Assembly (NCBI RefSeq): GCF_003437035.1
Contig: NZ_QSRL01000001.1
Span: 124,001 to 188,000 of the forward strand
Reading direction: 5' to 3'
Length of the DNA stretch: 64,000 nt
DNA from: Collinsella sp. TF08-11AT
GTDB taxonomy: Bacteria > Actinomycetota > Coriobacteriia > Coriobacteriales > Coriobacteriaceae
Positions 41,123 through 49,618 of this stretch are shown piece after piece. Below the pieces are notes generated by a model. It was not told the origin of the DNA. It made no database searches and worked only from the letters and a program-made list of their open reading frames with translations. Position 1 is the first letter of the stretch. Each line of letters begins with the position of its first letter. Position numbers and translations under genes: made by a program.

Positions 41123-41173
41123 ACAACCTTTAATATCAGCTTTTCTGTAGCGAGCGCGCAACGACCCGAAGCC

Positions 41174-41271
41174 GGAGCGCAGGGCGGGAGGCCGGATCGT
41201 CTTCCCTCAACGCGACCCTGCGGAGCCGTGAGCGGGGAGGGAAGGCGATCCGGCCTCCCGCCCTGCGCTCC
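41174..41271. repeat. GC-rich palindrome with 35-bp arms
   Basis: The arm 41174-41208 pairs with 41237-41271 with one mismatch, around a 28-base loop. It starts just past the rubrerythrin stop. There is no coding frame. The gap 40841-41291 otherwise shows only the terminator at 41098. Confidence 0.85.
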
Positions 41272-41291
41272 GCAGCAGCCAGCGCCAAGCG

Positions 41292-41831
41292 CTAGTAGTT
41301 CACCACCTGCTCCTCAAAGTACGCCTTCGGGTGGTTGCACACCGGGCACACCTCGGGCGCCTCGGCACCAACGTGCAGGTGCCCGCAGTTCAGGCACTTC
41401 CACACCTTTACGCCCTCACGCTCAAACACCTCGCCCGACTCAATGCGCTCGACGAGCTTGTTGTAGCGCTCCTCGTGGGCCTTCTCGACGGCGGCGACAC
41501 CACGGAACTTCTCGGCGATCTCGGCAAAACCCTCCTCCTCGGCGGTCTTGGCAAACTCGTCATACATCGTGGTCCACTCGTAGTTCTCACCCGCGGCGGC
41601 ATCGCGCAGATTGTCCAGGGTATCGGGGACGGCGCCATCGTGCAGATACTTAAACCACAGTTTGGCGTGCTCGGACTCGTTGCCAGCCGTCTCGGCAAAG
41701 ATGTTCGAGATCTGAACGTAGCCGTCCTTCTTTGCCTTGGAGGCATAGTAGCGATACTTGGTGTGTGCCTGGGACTCACCGGCAAAAGCGGTCTCGAGGT
41801 TCTTCTTGGTTTGGGAATTCTCAAAATCCAT
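41292..41831 (-). CDS. Rubrerythrin
   Basis: This 179-residue protein has an N-terminal ferritin-like four-helix domain with di-iron ligands ([29 protein letters not shown], the EKAHEERY segment). A C-terminal rubredoxin domain has CLNCGH and CPVCNH (two CxxC). It reduces hydrogen peroxide in anaerobes and takes electrons through its rubredoxin iron. The ATG at 41831 follows AAGGGAAG. The in-frame TTG at 41849 overlaps that site and is not the start. Confidence 0.95.
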   Translation of the reverse strand: MDFENSQTKKNLETAFAGESQAHTKYRYYASKAKKDGYVQISNIFAETAGNESEHAKLWFKYLHDGAVPDTLDNLRDAAAGENYEWTTMYDEFAKTAEEEGFAEIAEKFRGVAAVEKAHEERYNKLVERIESGEVFEREGVKVWKCLNCGHLHVGAEAPEVCPVCNHPKAYFEEQVVNY

Positions 41832-41945
41832 AGGTGTACTTCCCTTCAACGCATGCCGCCCGTAGGCTTCGAGCGGCCTCGTCTTTAGGATGCCCTCATG
41901 TCGGAAATCTAAACCTTACAATCCTGTTCTTCAGATTTGCACGGG

Positions 41946-42851
41946 CTAGATGCTCAGCCAGCGATCGCCCTCGGCTCGGCAAAAGCCCTCACGCTCCAGG
42001 TCGGCCAGAATGCCCGCGACAAGCTCGCGCTCGACCGGCCCGCGCCCAGCCGCCGCTTCCATATCGTTAACGCCCACCACGGCATCAGCAAGCGTAATCC
42101 CCGCCGGTTGGCCATCGCGCGCTGCCAGCAACATGCGCACGATATGCGCGCGCTTTTGGCGACGTGAGCCCTCAAACTTTGATTGACGGCTATAGCCCGC
42201 CGAGCGCCTGGACGGATTGGGCAACGTCTTTTTTAGATATGCGCCGTAATCCAGCAACGCGTAATACCACGCGCGCGGCGTGTCGGCATCATCGAGCGGC
42301 ACGGCAAAGGGAGCGATCTCGTCGGTCGCCGCACCGGGGGCCGCCGGACAGGCCGCCTGAATCAGCGGCACCAGCTCGCGGTCGGGAACAGCCGGTACAT
42401 CGGGAAAGAAGTGATGCAGAAAGACCGTGCGCACGTTGGTCTCCAGATACACGCCTGGAAGGTCAAACGCAAACGACCGGATACCTTGCGCCGTTGCCGG
42501 GCCAATACCAGGCAGAGCGACCAAGTCACGCGTCTCACGCGGAAACTCACCGTCCCAGTCCTCCACAACGCGCTGAGCGGCCTTGTGGAGCGCCAGAGCG
42601 CGTCGGTTGTAGCCCATGCCCTGCCAAGCGTCCAAAACATCGGAAGGCGCGGCTTGGGCAAGCGCCTGCACGGTCGGAAAGCGATCGAGCCACGCCGGCA
42701 TACGCGTCTCCACGCGTGGCACCTGTGTTTGCTGCAACATGACCTCAGAAAGCCAAATGATGTACGGATCGCGCGTGCGGCGCCACGGAAGGTCGCGATA
42801 ACGCAGGACCCCTTCCGAACGAATCATCGAACGAAAGGGGTCCTGAATCAT
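41946..42851 (-). CDS. MutY-like HhH-GPD glycosylase lacking the iron-sulfur cluster
   Basis: This 301-residue protein is of the adenine glycosylase branch. WRRTRDPYIIWLSEVMLQQT holds the MutY-type catalytic Glu, and the helix-hairpin-helix reads LVALPGIGPATAQGIRSFAF. Two oddities are visible. Where MutY and EndoIII have the catalytic Asp (DGNVKR or DTHVNR) the sequence reads LETNVRTV. The four-Cys cluster loop is absent (DYGAYLKKTLPN then basic residues). It also lacks the long MutY C-terminal 8-oxoG domain. A cluster-free MutY-like subfamily is the best label, and substrate specificity is uncertain. ATAAGGAG precedes the ATG. Confidence 0.82.
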   Translation of the reverse strand: MIQDPFRSMIRSEGVLRYRDLPWRRTRDPYIIWLSEVMLQQTQVPRVETRMPAWLDRFPTVQALAQAAPSDVLDAWQGMGYNRRALALHKAAQRVVEDWDGEFPRETRDLVALPGIGPATAQGIRSFAFDLPGVYLETNVRTVFLHHFFPDVPAVPDRELVPLIQAACPAAPGAATDEIAPFAVPLDDADTPRAWYYALLDYGAYLKKTLPNPSRRSAGYSRQSKFEGSRRQKRAHIVRMLLAARDGQPAGITLADAVVGVNDMEAAAGRGPVERELVAGILADLEREGFCRAEGDRWLSI

Positions 42852-42872
42852 ATCTATGCTCCTTATGCGGCG

Positions 42873-43358
42873 CTATTCCTCCCGGCATGTATACGCACAG
42901 GTGGCGTACTCGGGAAACGCTTCGCGGTCGGCGAACTTGGGATCGACGGCCGGGAACTGGCGGTGAGCGACGATGTCGCCGAGCGAAACGGAATCGAGGT
43001 AGTCGCGCATCAACGCTTGAGCTCCGGCCCACAGGGGATGATAGCAGCACGTGCCCATGCGCGCACAGTCGCCATCGGGTGCGGTGCAATCATTCATAAC
43101 CATAGGGCCCTGAACGGCCTCGACGACCTGACGAATGGTGACGTCGTCCGGACTGACCTTGAGACGCATGCCACCGTGGACGCCACGCAGGCTCTCCACA
43201 ATACCGGCCTGGACCAAACCGTGCTGAATCGAGCGGGCAAACGAATACGGAACATTGACCTCTTCGGCAGCGGTGCGAACAGAAAGCAAACGCTCCGGAT
43301 CCTCGGCAAGCATCGCCAGCATACGAAGGGCGTAATCAGTCTTCCTCGATATGTCCAT
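42873..43358 (-). CDS. Rrf2-family transcriptional regulator with a cysteine cluster
   Basis: This 161-residue protein starts MDISRKTDYALRMLAML and has the Rrf2 winged helix and the ESLRGVHGGMRL wing. Cys91, Cys98, Cys104 and Cys105 could bind an iron-sulfur cluster as in NsrR and IscR. It probably senses nitric oxide, oxygen or cluster status. It is followed by the MutY-like gene after 21 bases, so the two may be co-transcribed. GAAAGGGG precedes the ATG. The upstream gap 43359-43683 is plain promoter-type DNA with no recognised element. Confidence 0.88.
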   Translation of the reverse strand: MDISRKTDYALRMLAMLAEDPERLLSVRTAAEEVNVPYSFARSIQHGLVQAGIVESLRGVHGGMRLKVSPDDVTIRQVVEAVQGPMVMNDCTAPDGDCARMGTCCYHPLWAGAQALMRDYLDSVSLGDIVAHRQFPAVDPKFADREAFPEYATCAYTCREE

Positions 43359-43683
43359 TTTTCCCCTTTCAAGGAATACGAACAGCTCGAACGAGCTCCG
43401 GGGCCGAGCTTGTGTCGAGACGCTAAATGACCGCTAGGACATCCAAATGGTAAATCGGATATCCACTGAATGCCGCGCTTGGAGCGAAATGCATCAGATG
43501 CGGCCCACAGTGCAATTTAGTATAACCTAACCCCCTGCTTCGTTGAACAGGTGTTGCGCAACAAAGCTGTTGTTTAGACAGATATGCTTATTAGATTTTA
43601 CTTGCGTTCCCGAAGGGGCGGGGATTCTGGGCGAAGATGCGCCAGGGCGATCGTTCTATCGAAACAAAGTGCATCAAACGCAA

Positions 43684-43709
43684 AAAGCCACGTCCGAAGA
43701 CGTGGCTTT
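43684..43709 (-). terminator. Terminator of the tRNA-Asp gene
   Basis: AAAGCCACGT pairs with ACGTGGCTTT, eight bases past the tRNA 3' end. Confidence 0.85.
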
Positions 43710-43717
43710 AATTGCGT

Positions 43718-43795
<78 letters not shown>

Positions 43796-43904
43796 AGGCA
43801 GACGTTCGCGTTTGTTTCCGCTCGCGTGCGCTGCGGGGATTAGTATACACAGAAGTCTGTCCGGCGCGCAACAACTTTTTTGAAAAAATTTTTCGGTCCC
43901 TCCG

Positions 43905-44045
43905 GGAGGGTCTCCGGGGCTGGGGGCGGGGGTTAAGTTTGCTGCTCTACAGTCCTGCGCAAGACGGAAAGCACATTAAGTGCTTTCCTTTGCGTGCGGA
44001 ACTCGCGACAAACTTAACCCCCGCCCCCAGCCCCGGAGACCCTCC
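43905..44045. repeat. GC-rich perfect palindrome with 37-bp arms
   Basis: The arm 43905-43941 is exactly complementary to 44009-44045. The 67-base loop contains a second hairpin, GGAAAGCAC-ATTAA-GTGCTTTCC. It lies upstream of tRNA-Asp. The gap 43796-44162 has no gene. Confidence 0.9.
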
Positions 44046-44162
44046 CTGCCGTCACTTTCTTCAACCAGTTTTGCGGGCGTGCGCCGCTGCGCGGCTAGCC
44101 CGCGTGTTCCTCGGCGGGGGTGGTCTGATTGTTCTGGTTGGACTTCTTACTTTGGCTCAAAG

Positions 44163-44197
44163 AAAAACGGGAGATGCCTTGTGCATCCCCCGTTTTT
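44163..44197 (-). terminator. Terminator of the phosphodiesterase gene
   Basis: AAAAACGGGGG..GATGC pairs with GCATC..CCCGTTTTT around a short loop, eight bases past the stop. Confidence 0.85.
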
Positions 44198-44204
44198 GTT
44201 GCGG

Positions 44205-44672
44205 TTAGTCTAGGTCAATAAACTTGGTACTTATGACATGGCCGTCTTTTACTAGCATTCTGGCCATAGTGGGGCCTCGGCTGCCTCTGGGGTAGCTGGC
44301 GCTGCCCGGGTTGAGGACTAGGCAGCGGCCCACCTGGGCTTCTTTGGTTACGTGGGTGTGGCCGTTGATGGCTACGTCTACGGATCCCACCGGAAGGTCT
44401 TCGCGGTAATGGGCTACGGCGAATTTGAGGCCTTCGTAGGTAAAGAGCGCAAGACGGTCTACATCGGGACCGTAGTCGCGGTAGTAATCGTTGTTGCCCA
44501 AGACGGCCCGCACGGGGGCGATGGTGCATAGGTGCTCGTAGTCCATCTCTGACGTGAGGTCGCCGGCGTGGATGATCAGATCTGCGCCCTCAAGCTCATC
44601 CAAGAGCGCAGGCGATAAATAGCCGTGGGTGTCCGAGATGATGTCGATACGCTTGGCGCTTGCACTGTTCAT
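44205..44672 (-). CDS. YfcE/MJ0936-family metallophosphodiesterase
   Basis: This 155-residue enzyme has the calcineurin-like metal motifs in order: DIISDTHG, HAGDL, VLGNND, INGHTHV and a late Asn-containing LNPGSAS. This short form matches the YfcE/VPS29-like phosphodiesterases, which are active on model phosphodiesters and of unknown natural substrate. The ATG at 44672 follows GAAGGGATCCC. The upstream in-frame extension is unsupported. It lies after RR (44770) on the same strand, separated by a terminator. Confidence 0.88.
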   Translation of the reverse strand: MNSASAKRIDIISDTHGYLSPALLDELEGADLIIHAGDLTSEMDYEHLCTIAPVRAVLGNNDYYRDYGPDVDRLALFTYEGLKFAVAHYREDLPVGSVDVAINGHTHVTKEAQVGRCLVLNPGSASYPRGSRGPTMARMLVKDGHVISTKFIDLD

Positions 44673-44712
44673 GGGATCCCTTCCGCAAAAAAACGATTCG
44701 GCAGATACATAC

Positions 44713-44763
44713 AAAAAAGGCCCCACGGCCCCGCAGACGATGGGTCTACAGGGCTGCGGGGCC
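44713..44763 (-). terminator. Terminator of the LytTR regulator gene (44770)
   Basis: GGCCCCGCAG pairs with CTGCGGGGCC around a 16-base loop, followed by a run of six T on the minus strand. Confidence 0.85.
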
Positions 44764-44769
44764 AGTGTG

Positions 44770-45486
44770 CTAGAGACTCAGAGCCTTCTTGAGCGGCACG
44801 ACGCGGCGGCGAGAAACCGGCACGCGTTCGTCGACGCCCGTAATGCCCAGCTGGATGGCGCCCGAGGGCACCGTCTCAACGTCCGTGACGCACGCTAGGT
44901 TGACGATATAGCGGCGGTGAACACGGAAGAAGCCAAAGTCGCAGAGCTTGGCCTCAAACTGCGCCAGCGAGGTCGTCGACAAAAAGCGATCATCGACGGT
45001 ATAGATGCAGGAGTAATCGTCCTTGGCCATGATAAAGCGAATGTCGTCCACGGGAATGAGCACCTTGCGGCCGCCCTTTTCCACCGGGATACGCTCGATG
45101 GTCACCTTGCTGTCCGTAACCGGCTTGGCGCGTTGCATGACCTTCTCGATCGCGCGATCCAAGCGAGCTTCCTCGACCGGCTTCATCAGATAATCGACGG
45201 CATCCACGTCGAATGCCTCGACCGCATGGTCGCTATACGCAGTCACAAACACGATCGCCGGCGGATTTTTGAGCTTATGCAGCGCCTCGGCAAGTTGCAG
45301 GCCCGAGGCACCGGGCATCGAGATATCGAGAAACACGACATCCACGCGACTTTCCATAAGCATCTCGATGGCGGAGCGGACGCTCGACGCCTCCGTGATC
45401 GTGCCGATCTTGCCCGTTTGCTCGAGCAGGAAGCGAAGCTCCGAGCGAGCCGGCGCCTCATCATCCACAATCATCGCACGCAGCAT
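44770..45486 (-). CDS. LytTR-type response regulator (first pair)
   Basis: This 238-residue protein has a receiver domain with the acidic pocket VDDE at 7-10, phospho-acceptor Asp54 in FLDISMPG and Lys in LMKPVEEAR. A C-terminal LytTR DNA-binding domain (IRFIMAKDDYSCIYT, FFRVHRRYIVNLACV) follows. It should be driven by the sensor kinase just upstream (45559). The ATG at 45486 lies ten bases after GAAAGG, and an in-frame TTG at 45507 precedes the site. Its targets are unknown and could be envelope or autolysis genes. Confidence 0.92.
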   Translation of the reverse strand: MLRAMIVDDEAPARSELRFLLEQTGKIGTITEASSVRSAIEMLMESRVDVVFLDISMPGASGLQLAEALHKLKNPPAIVFVTAYSDHAVEAFDVDAVDYLMKPVEEARLDRAIEKVMQRAKPVTDSKVTIERIPVEKGGRKVLIPVDDIRFIMAKDDYSCIYTVDDRFLSTTSLAQFEAKLCDFGFFRVHRRYIVNLACVTDVETVPSGAIQLGITGVDERVPVSRRRVVPLKKALSL

Positions 45487-45558
45487 AGGGATAAAACCTT
45501 TCGTCAACTAACTACGCCGGGCATCCGTCGCATGACGTTGAGCCCGTAGCCTTTTATT

Positions 45559-46902
45559 TTACTCTTGAATGTCAAAGATGCTCTCTGACAAATCAAGATG
45601 AAGGAGCACTTTGGTGCCCTTGCCCGGCGCCGATTCGACACGCGTATAGGAGTGCGGCCCATAAAAGCGATGGATGCGCTCCGAAATATTGTGCATGGCC
45701 ACACCGGCGCCGCCACCCTGGGGAGAGCTGGCGTCGGGGCGGGCAGAGCGCTCGTCAAACAGTCTGGCGGCGGTACCCTCATCCATGCCCACGCCATTAT
45801 CGGCCACGGCAATCAAGATTGCATCCTCGCCGTCTTGGTGAACGGTCACGTCGATCCTCAGGGCGTCGTCATCGCCCATACCATGACGTACGGCGTTCTC
45901 GACAATCGGCTGGATCACGAACGCCGGCACCAGCGTATCTTCCACGTCCTCGGACACATCGAACGTCGCAAGCACGCGGTCCTCGCCAAAGCGGGCCTTC
46001 TCAAAGGTAAGGTAGCGCTTGGTCTGTGCGACCTCGCGCGAGACCGGAATAAGCGATCCCGAGTTGTCGAGTGTGGCACGATAGAACGATGAGAACTCAC
46101 GAAGCAGTTCGCGGGCCCGCAGCGGGTCGGTGCGCGTAAACGATGCAATGGTGTTCAGCGTGTTGAACAGGAAGTGCGGGTTAATCTGCGCCTGCAGCGC
46201 ACGCACCTCGGCGCGCGCCGTGAGCTCCTTTTGCACCTCGAGCTCGTGGATGGCGAGCTGCGTGGACAAGATCTCGGCAAAGCCCGAGGCAAGCGCGTAC
46301 TGGGTACGGTCGACGGCGCGCGGGGTCTTGTAGTAGAACTTGAGCGTGCCGACGGTACGATCGCCCACCTTGATGGGGGCGATAATGCCGGCGGGAACTT
46401 GGTTGTGCGAGCCGTCCGAGCCCACGACATCCACCATACGGTTGAACGACTGCACGATGCCATGTTCGATAACGTAGCGTGTGGCAAGCGTGTGGATGGG
46501 AGTATCGGGCAGCAGTTTTTCCTCAAACTCTCCCGCGCAGGCAAGCACGTTGCCCTCGTCGGTGATGGCCACCGTCATGGCGCGCGTCTCGGGCAAAATG
46601 CGCCGGCACACCAAACGCGCCGACTCCTGCGTCAGACCGCCCTTAATGTCCTCGAGCATGGCCGAGGCCACCGAGAGCGTCTCCTCGGTGTACTGGGAGC
46701 GCACCGAATCGGGATTGAGCGTCAAAAAGATAAAGATGCACAGAAAGATGCACAGCAGCGCGCAGGCAATCACCGTGGCGATCGGCTCGATACCGGTCAC
46801 CAAGGCAAAAATAAAGTACACCAGCACGCAAATGGCGCAGGCAACGGCAATGATGCGAAAGATTGATATTGAACTATCGCGCTGGGCGCGGCGGTCGATC
46901 AT
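45559..46902 (-). CDS. LytS-type sensor histidine kinase (first pair)
   Basis: This 447-residue protein has two membrane segments at about 15-60. A GAF-like sensor region follows (about 75-215, with VAITDEGNVLACAG and AGIIAPIKVGDRTVGTL). The His_kinase domain has phospho-acceptor His243 in QINPHFLFNTLNTI. The ATPase domain has VENAVRHGM, DNGVGM and GAGVAMHNI. Its start overlaps the stop of the glycosyltransferase gene by four bases (ATGA), so it is translated with it. The sensor region looks like that of the second kinase at 51430. Confidence 0.92.
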   Translation of the reverse strand: MIDRRAQRDSSISIFRIIAVACAICVLVYFIFALVTGIEPIATVIACALLCIFLCIFIFLTLNPDSVRSQYTEETLSVASAMLEDIKGGLTQESARLVCRRILPETRAMTVAITDEGNVLACAGEFEEKLLPDTPIHTLATRYVIEHGIVQSFNRMVDVVGSDGSHNQVPAGIIAPIKVGDRTVGTLKFYYKTPRAVDRTQYALASGFAEILSTQLAIHELEVQKELTARAEVRALQAQINPHFLFNTLNTIASFTRTDPLRARELLREFSSFYRATLDNSGSLIPVSREVAQTKRYLTFEKARFGEDRVLATFDVSEDVEDTLVPAFVIQPIVENAVRHGMGDDDALRIDVTVHQDGEDAILIAVADNGVGMDEGTAARLFDERSARPDASSPQGGGAGVAMHNISERIHRFYGPHSYTRVESAPGKGTKVLLHLDLSESIFDIQE

Positions 46903-48086
46903 TCGGCCCCCTCCAGGATACTGATCAGTTGTGCGTCACGCCAAAGCCCGTCCATGATCTTGGGCCAAAAGCTCTGGAAACGCAGGTAGCTTGCAGCGTT
47001 TTGGCGCGCATAGGCCTTTGCCTCGTCGATGCCATGGCGCCAAATGCGCAGGTAGCCCTCATGCTCGCGGGTAAACACGCTGCGGACCATAGCGGTCTTG
47101 CGCACGCGGTCGTCGAGCTCGCGCGAAATCCACGGGCCCGGGTAGGGCATGAGTGATGCCGCCGTAACGGGAATGAGCTCCTTTTGATGCGCGGCGAATG
47201 TCAACTTGGCCCGTTCGTAGTACCAACGGTATACATCCTGCATAAAGCGCGGTGAGCGCTTTTCGGACTCCGGAGGCAGATGGCGCACGGTCCACTCGTT
47301 ATCGAACCACACGTCGTAGCCAAACATGCGCATGTTAAAGAGGTAATCCAAGTCCTCGCCGCGGGTGATAAACGGGTCAAAGGCCACACGCGTAAAGGCG
47401 CGGGCGTGCAGGGCCATCAGGCCGCCGCACACGTAGTTGGAGCGCGAGATGCGGGTGCCCGAGAGCGCCTTTTTCATCCAACGGTTGAACTCGATGCGCT
47501 TGGTCCACCAACGATGGCAGATGCCCGCCTTGTCCGTGGGAGCCAGCGGCGAGCCGTCGCGATCGTAGAAATAGCCGCTCTTGACCAAGATCGGCAAGCC
47601 CTGACGCGTCTGCTGCCCCAACGCATAGGTCGCGCGCTTCATAAAGTCGGCGTAGATGACAGTCTCATCGTCATCCAAAAAGATAACCGCGTCATGCCCC
47701 AGCACAGCGGCACAGGCTAGCCCCATGTTGCGGATGGCACCGTAGCCTCGCAGGCTCACGCACTCGCCCGAACCCTTGGGCGCGATCTGAGCAACCCGGT
47801 CTGCGATGCGCGAGGCCTGGGTGTTGGTGACAACGGTGACCTTGAGCGTGGGATGCGCGTCGACAATCTCGTGCACGCGCAGCGACACATCGGCTGTGGC
47901 AGAAACAGGACAGACCACCAAAAGGATGATGCGCGGGATGTCGCACACCTGCTCAAGCGAGGCCAGGCAGCGGTCGAGTTCGGGATTGTCTGCGTTGAGT
48001 CGCGTCGAATGGTCATAGGTGCCAGGGGCGTTTGCGCAAGCGTCATCGCCCGCCCAATACGTTGGAATCACGACCGTGGCGTTCAT
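46899..48086 (-). CDS. Glycosyltransferase of family 2
   Basis: This 395-residue protein has a GT-A fold. The N-terminus reads MNATVVIPTYWAGDD, the catalytic metal site is FLDDDETVIYADF, and the acceptor region is ITRGEDLDYLFNMRMFGYDV with the probable base in GEDLD. There is no membrane segment. The sugar donor and acceptor are unknown. It is placed directly before the LytS kinase with overlap, which suggests an envelope polysaccharide under the same control. AGGGAGG precedes the ATG. Confidence 0.85.
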   Translation of the reverse strand: MNATVVIPTYWAGDDACANAPGTYDHSTRLNADNPELDRCLASLEQVCDIPRIILLVVCPVSATADVSLRVHEIVDAHPTLKVTVVTNTQASRIADRVAQIAPKGSGECVSLRGYGAIRNMGLACAAVLGHDAVIFLDDDETVIYADFMKRATYALGQQTRQGLPILVKSGYFYDRDGSPLAPTDKAGICHRWWTKRIEFNRWMKKALSGTRISRSNYVCGGLMALHARAFTRVAFDPFITRGEDLDYLFNMRMFGYDVWFDNEWTVRHLPPESEKRSPRFMQDVYRWYYERAKLTFAAHQKELIPVTAASLMPYPGPWISRELDDRVRKTAMVRSVFTREHEGYLRIWRHGIDEAKAYARQNAASYLRFQSFWPKIMDGLWRDAQLISILEGAE

Positions 48087-48108
48087 GCCTTACCCTCCCT
48101 GCAACACA

Positions 48109-48142
48109 AAAACGGGACGCCGCCAAACACAGGCGACGCCCC
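48109..48142 (-). terminator. Probable terminator of the MFS gene
   Basis: GGGGCGTCGCC pairs with GGCGGCGTCCC with two weak pairs and is followed by GTTTTTG on the minus strand. Confidence 0.7.
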
Positions 48143-48257
48143 GCGACCTAGCTGATTCCATCATACCCACTTGGGCAAATCATTGCTCGCAAGTCGCAAT
48201 GTTTATTGCGGATAACCCCAAAAGAGTACCGTGGACAGGCACAATAGCCGCTCGCTC

Positions 48258-49517
48258 CTATGCGGCATGCTCTGCCGCCCGAGTCATGCGGGACAGGCGG
48301 ACCAGTAGCATAAAGCCAACGACCAGCAGCACGCCAATGGAAAGGACGCCCAGCGACGGGTTGCCGGTCAGCGAGGTGACGACCGACACCAGGAAGGTGC
48401 CCATAACGCTTGCATAACGACCAAAGATGTCAAAGAAGCCGTAGTACTCGTTGGACTTTTCCTTGGGGATAATGCGGCCAAAGTAGCTACGGCTGAGCGC
48501 CTGCACACCGCCCTGGAACAGGCCGACCATAATGGCAAGCACCCAGAATTCAAAGGCGGTCTTTAGGAAGAACGCGGCGAACAGCACAATCCCCATGTAG
48601 GCGGCGACCGCCACCAGGATCATGTTGAGCGTGCCCACGCGTCCGGCGAGCTTGCCGTAGATGATGGCGGACGGAAAGGCCACGAACTGCGTAACGAGCA
48701 GCGCCAGCACCAGCTGCGTCGAATCGATGCCCAAGGCCGATCCGTAACTGGTGGCCATGGAAATGACCGTGTGCACACCGTCGATATAGAAGAAGAACGC
48801 GATCATGTAGACCAGCACGGTCTTATTGTGGGCAATCTCGCGCATGGTGTGTCCGACCTCGGAGAACACACCGCCCACGATGTGGCCGATGGTGTCCTCG
48901 GGACCGCGCTCGCGACCGTACTTTTGCTTATAGGTGCGAATGAGCGGCAGGGTAAAGATGAGCCACCAGGCACCAGTGATGATAAACGACAGACGCGTTG
49001 CCAGCATGGTGGGGATGCCAAGAGCGGGGCCACCCATGATGAGCGCCAGGCAGATGACGAACGGCACGGTGGAACCGATGTAGCCCCAGGCATAACCCGA
49101 GCTGGACACGGCGTCCATGCGCTCGTCGGTGGTAATGTCAGGCAGCATGGCGTCGTAGAACGTCATAGAAGAGTTAAGGCCGATGGTGCACAGCACGTAC
49201 ACGGTCAAAAATGCCATGGCAGACATTGGGATAGCCTGCGCCAGGCAAAGCACCAGGCCCGTGAGGAAGAAGCCCAAGAAGAACTTGATCTTGTTGCCGG
49301 CGTAGTCGGCAAGTGCGCCCAGAATGGGCATGAGCATGGCGATGACCAGCGAGGCGATCGTCTGCGCATTGCCCCAAGCGACCACCAGGTCGGCCGAGGA
49401 AGCGCCGGTATTGATGGCGTTAAAGTAAATGGGCACCACCGAGGTATTGAGCAGCACGAGAGCCGAATTGCCCACATCGTACATAACCCAGTTACGCTCG
49501 AGCTTGGTGTATTTCAT
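48258..49517 (-). CDS. MFS transporter of the UMF1 / Atg22-like group
   Basis: This 419-residue protein has about twelve membrane segments. The N-terminus MYDVGNSALVLLNTSVVPIY and the loop GVQALSRSYFGRIIPKEKSNEYYGFFDI are the marks of the UMF1 (Atg22-like) family. Members are thought to move amino acids or similar small solutes out of a compartment or the cell. ATG 49517 follows GAAGGG. It lies 101 bases downstream of the phospholipase-like gene on the same strand. Confidence 0.88.
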   Translation of the reverse strand: MKYTKLERNWVMYDVGNSALVLLNTSVVPIYFNAINTGASSADLVVAWGNAQTIASLVIAMLMPILGALADYAGNKIKFFLGFFLTGLVLCLAQAIPMSAMAFLTVYVLCTIGLNSSMTFYDAMLPDITTDERMDAVSSSGYAWGYIGSTVPFVICLALIMGGPALGIPTMLATRLSFIITGAWWLIFTLPLIRTYKQKYGRERGPEDTIGHIVGGVFSEVGHTMREIAHNKTVLVYMIAFFFYIDGVHTVISMATSYGSALGIDSTQLVLALLVTQFVAFPSAIIYGKLAGRVGTLNMILVAVAAYMGIVLFAAFFLKTAFEFWVLAIMVGLFQGGVQALSRSYFGRIIPKEKSNEYYGFFDIFGRYASVMGTFLVSVVTSLTGNPSLGVLSIGVLLVVGFMLLVRLSRMTRAAEHAA

Positions 49518-49618
49518 GGACAGGGACCCTTCGTATTTGCCCGATATGCAGTTAGTTCATCGTACCCCAATTGTCCAGAAGCACCGGTAAGGATTCGGCA
49601 AAGGGGCACGCATGAGCC

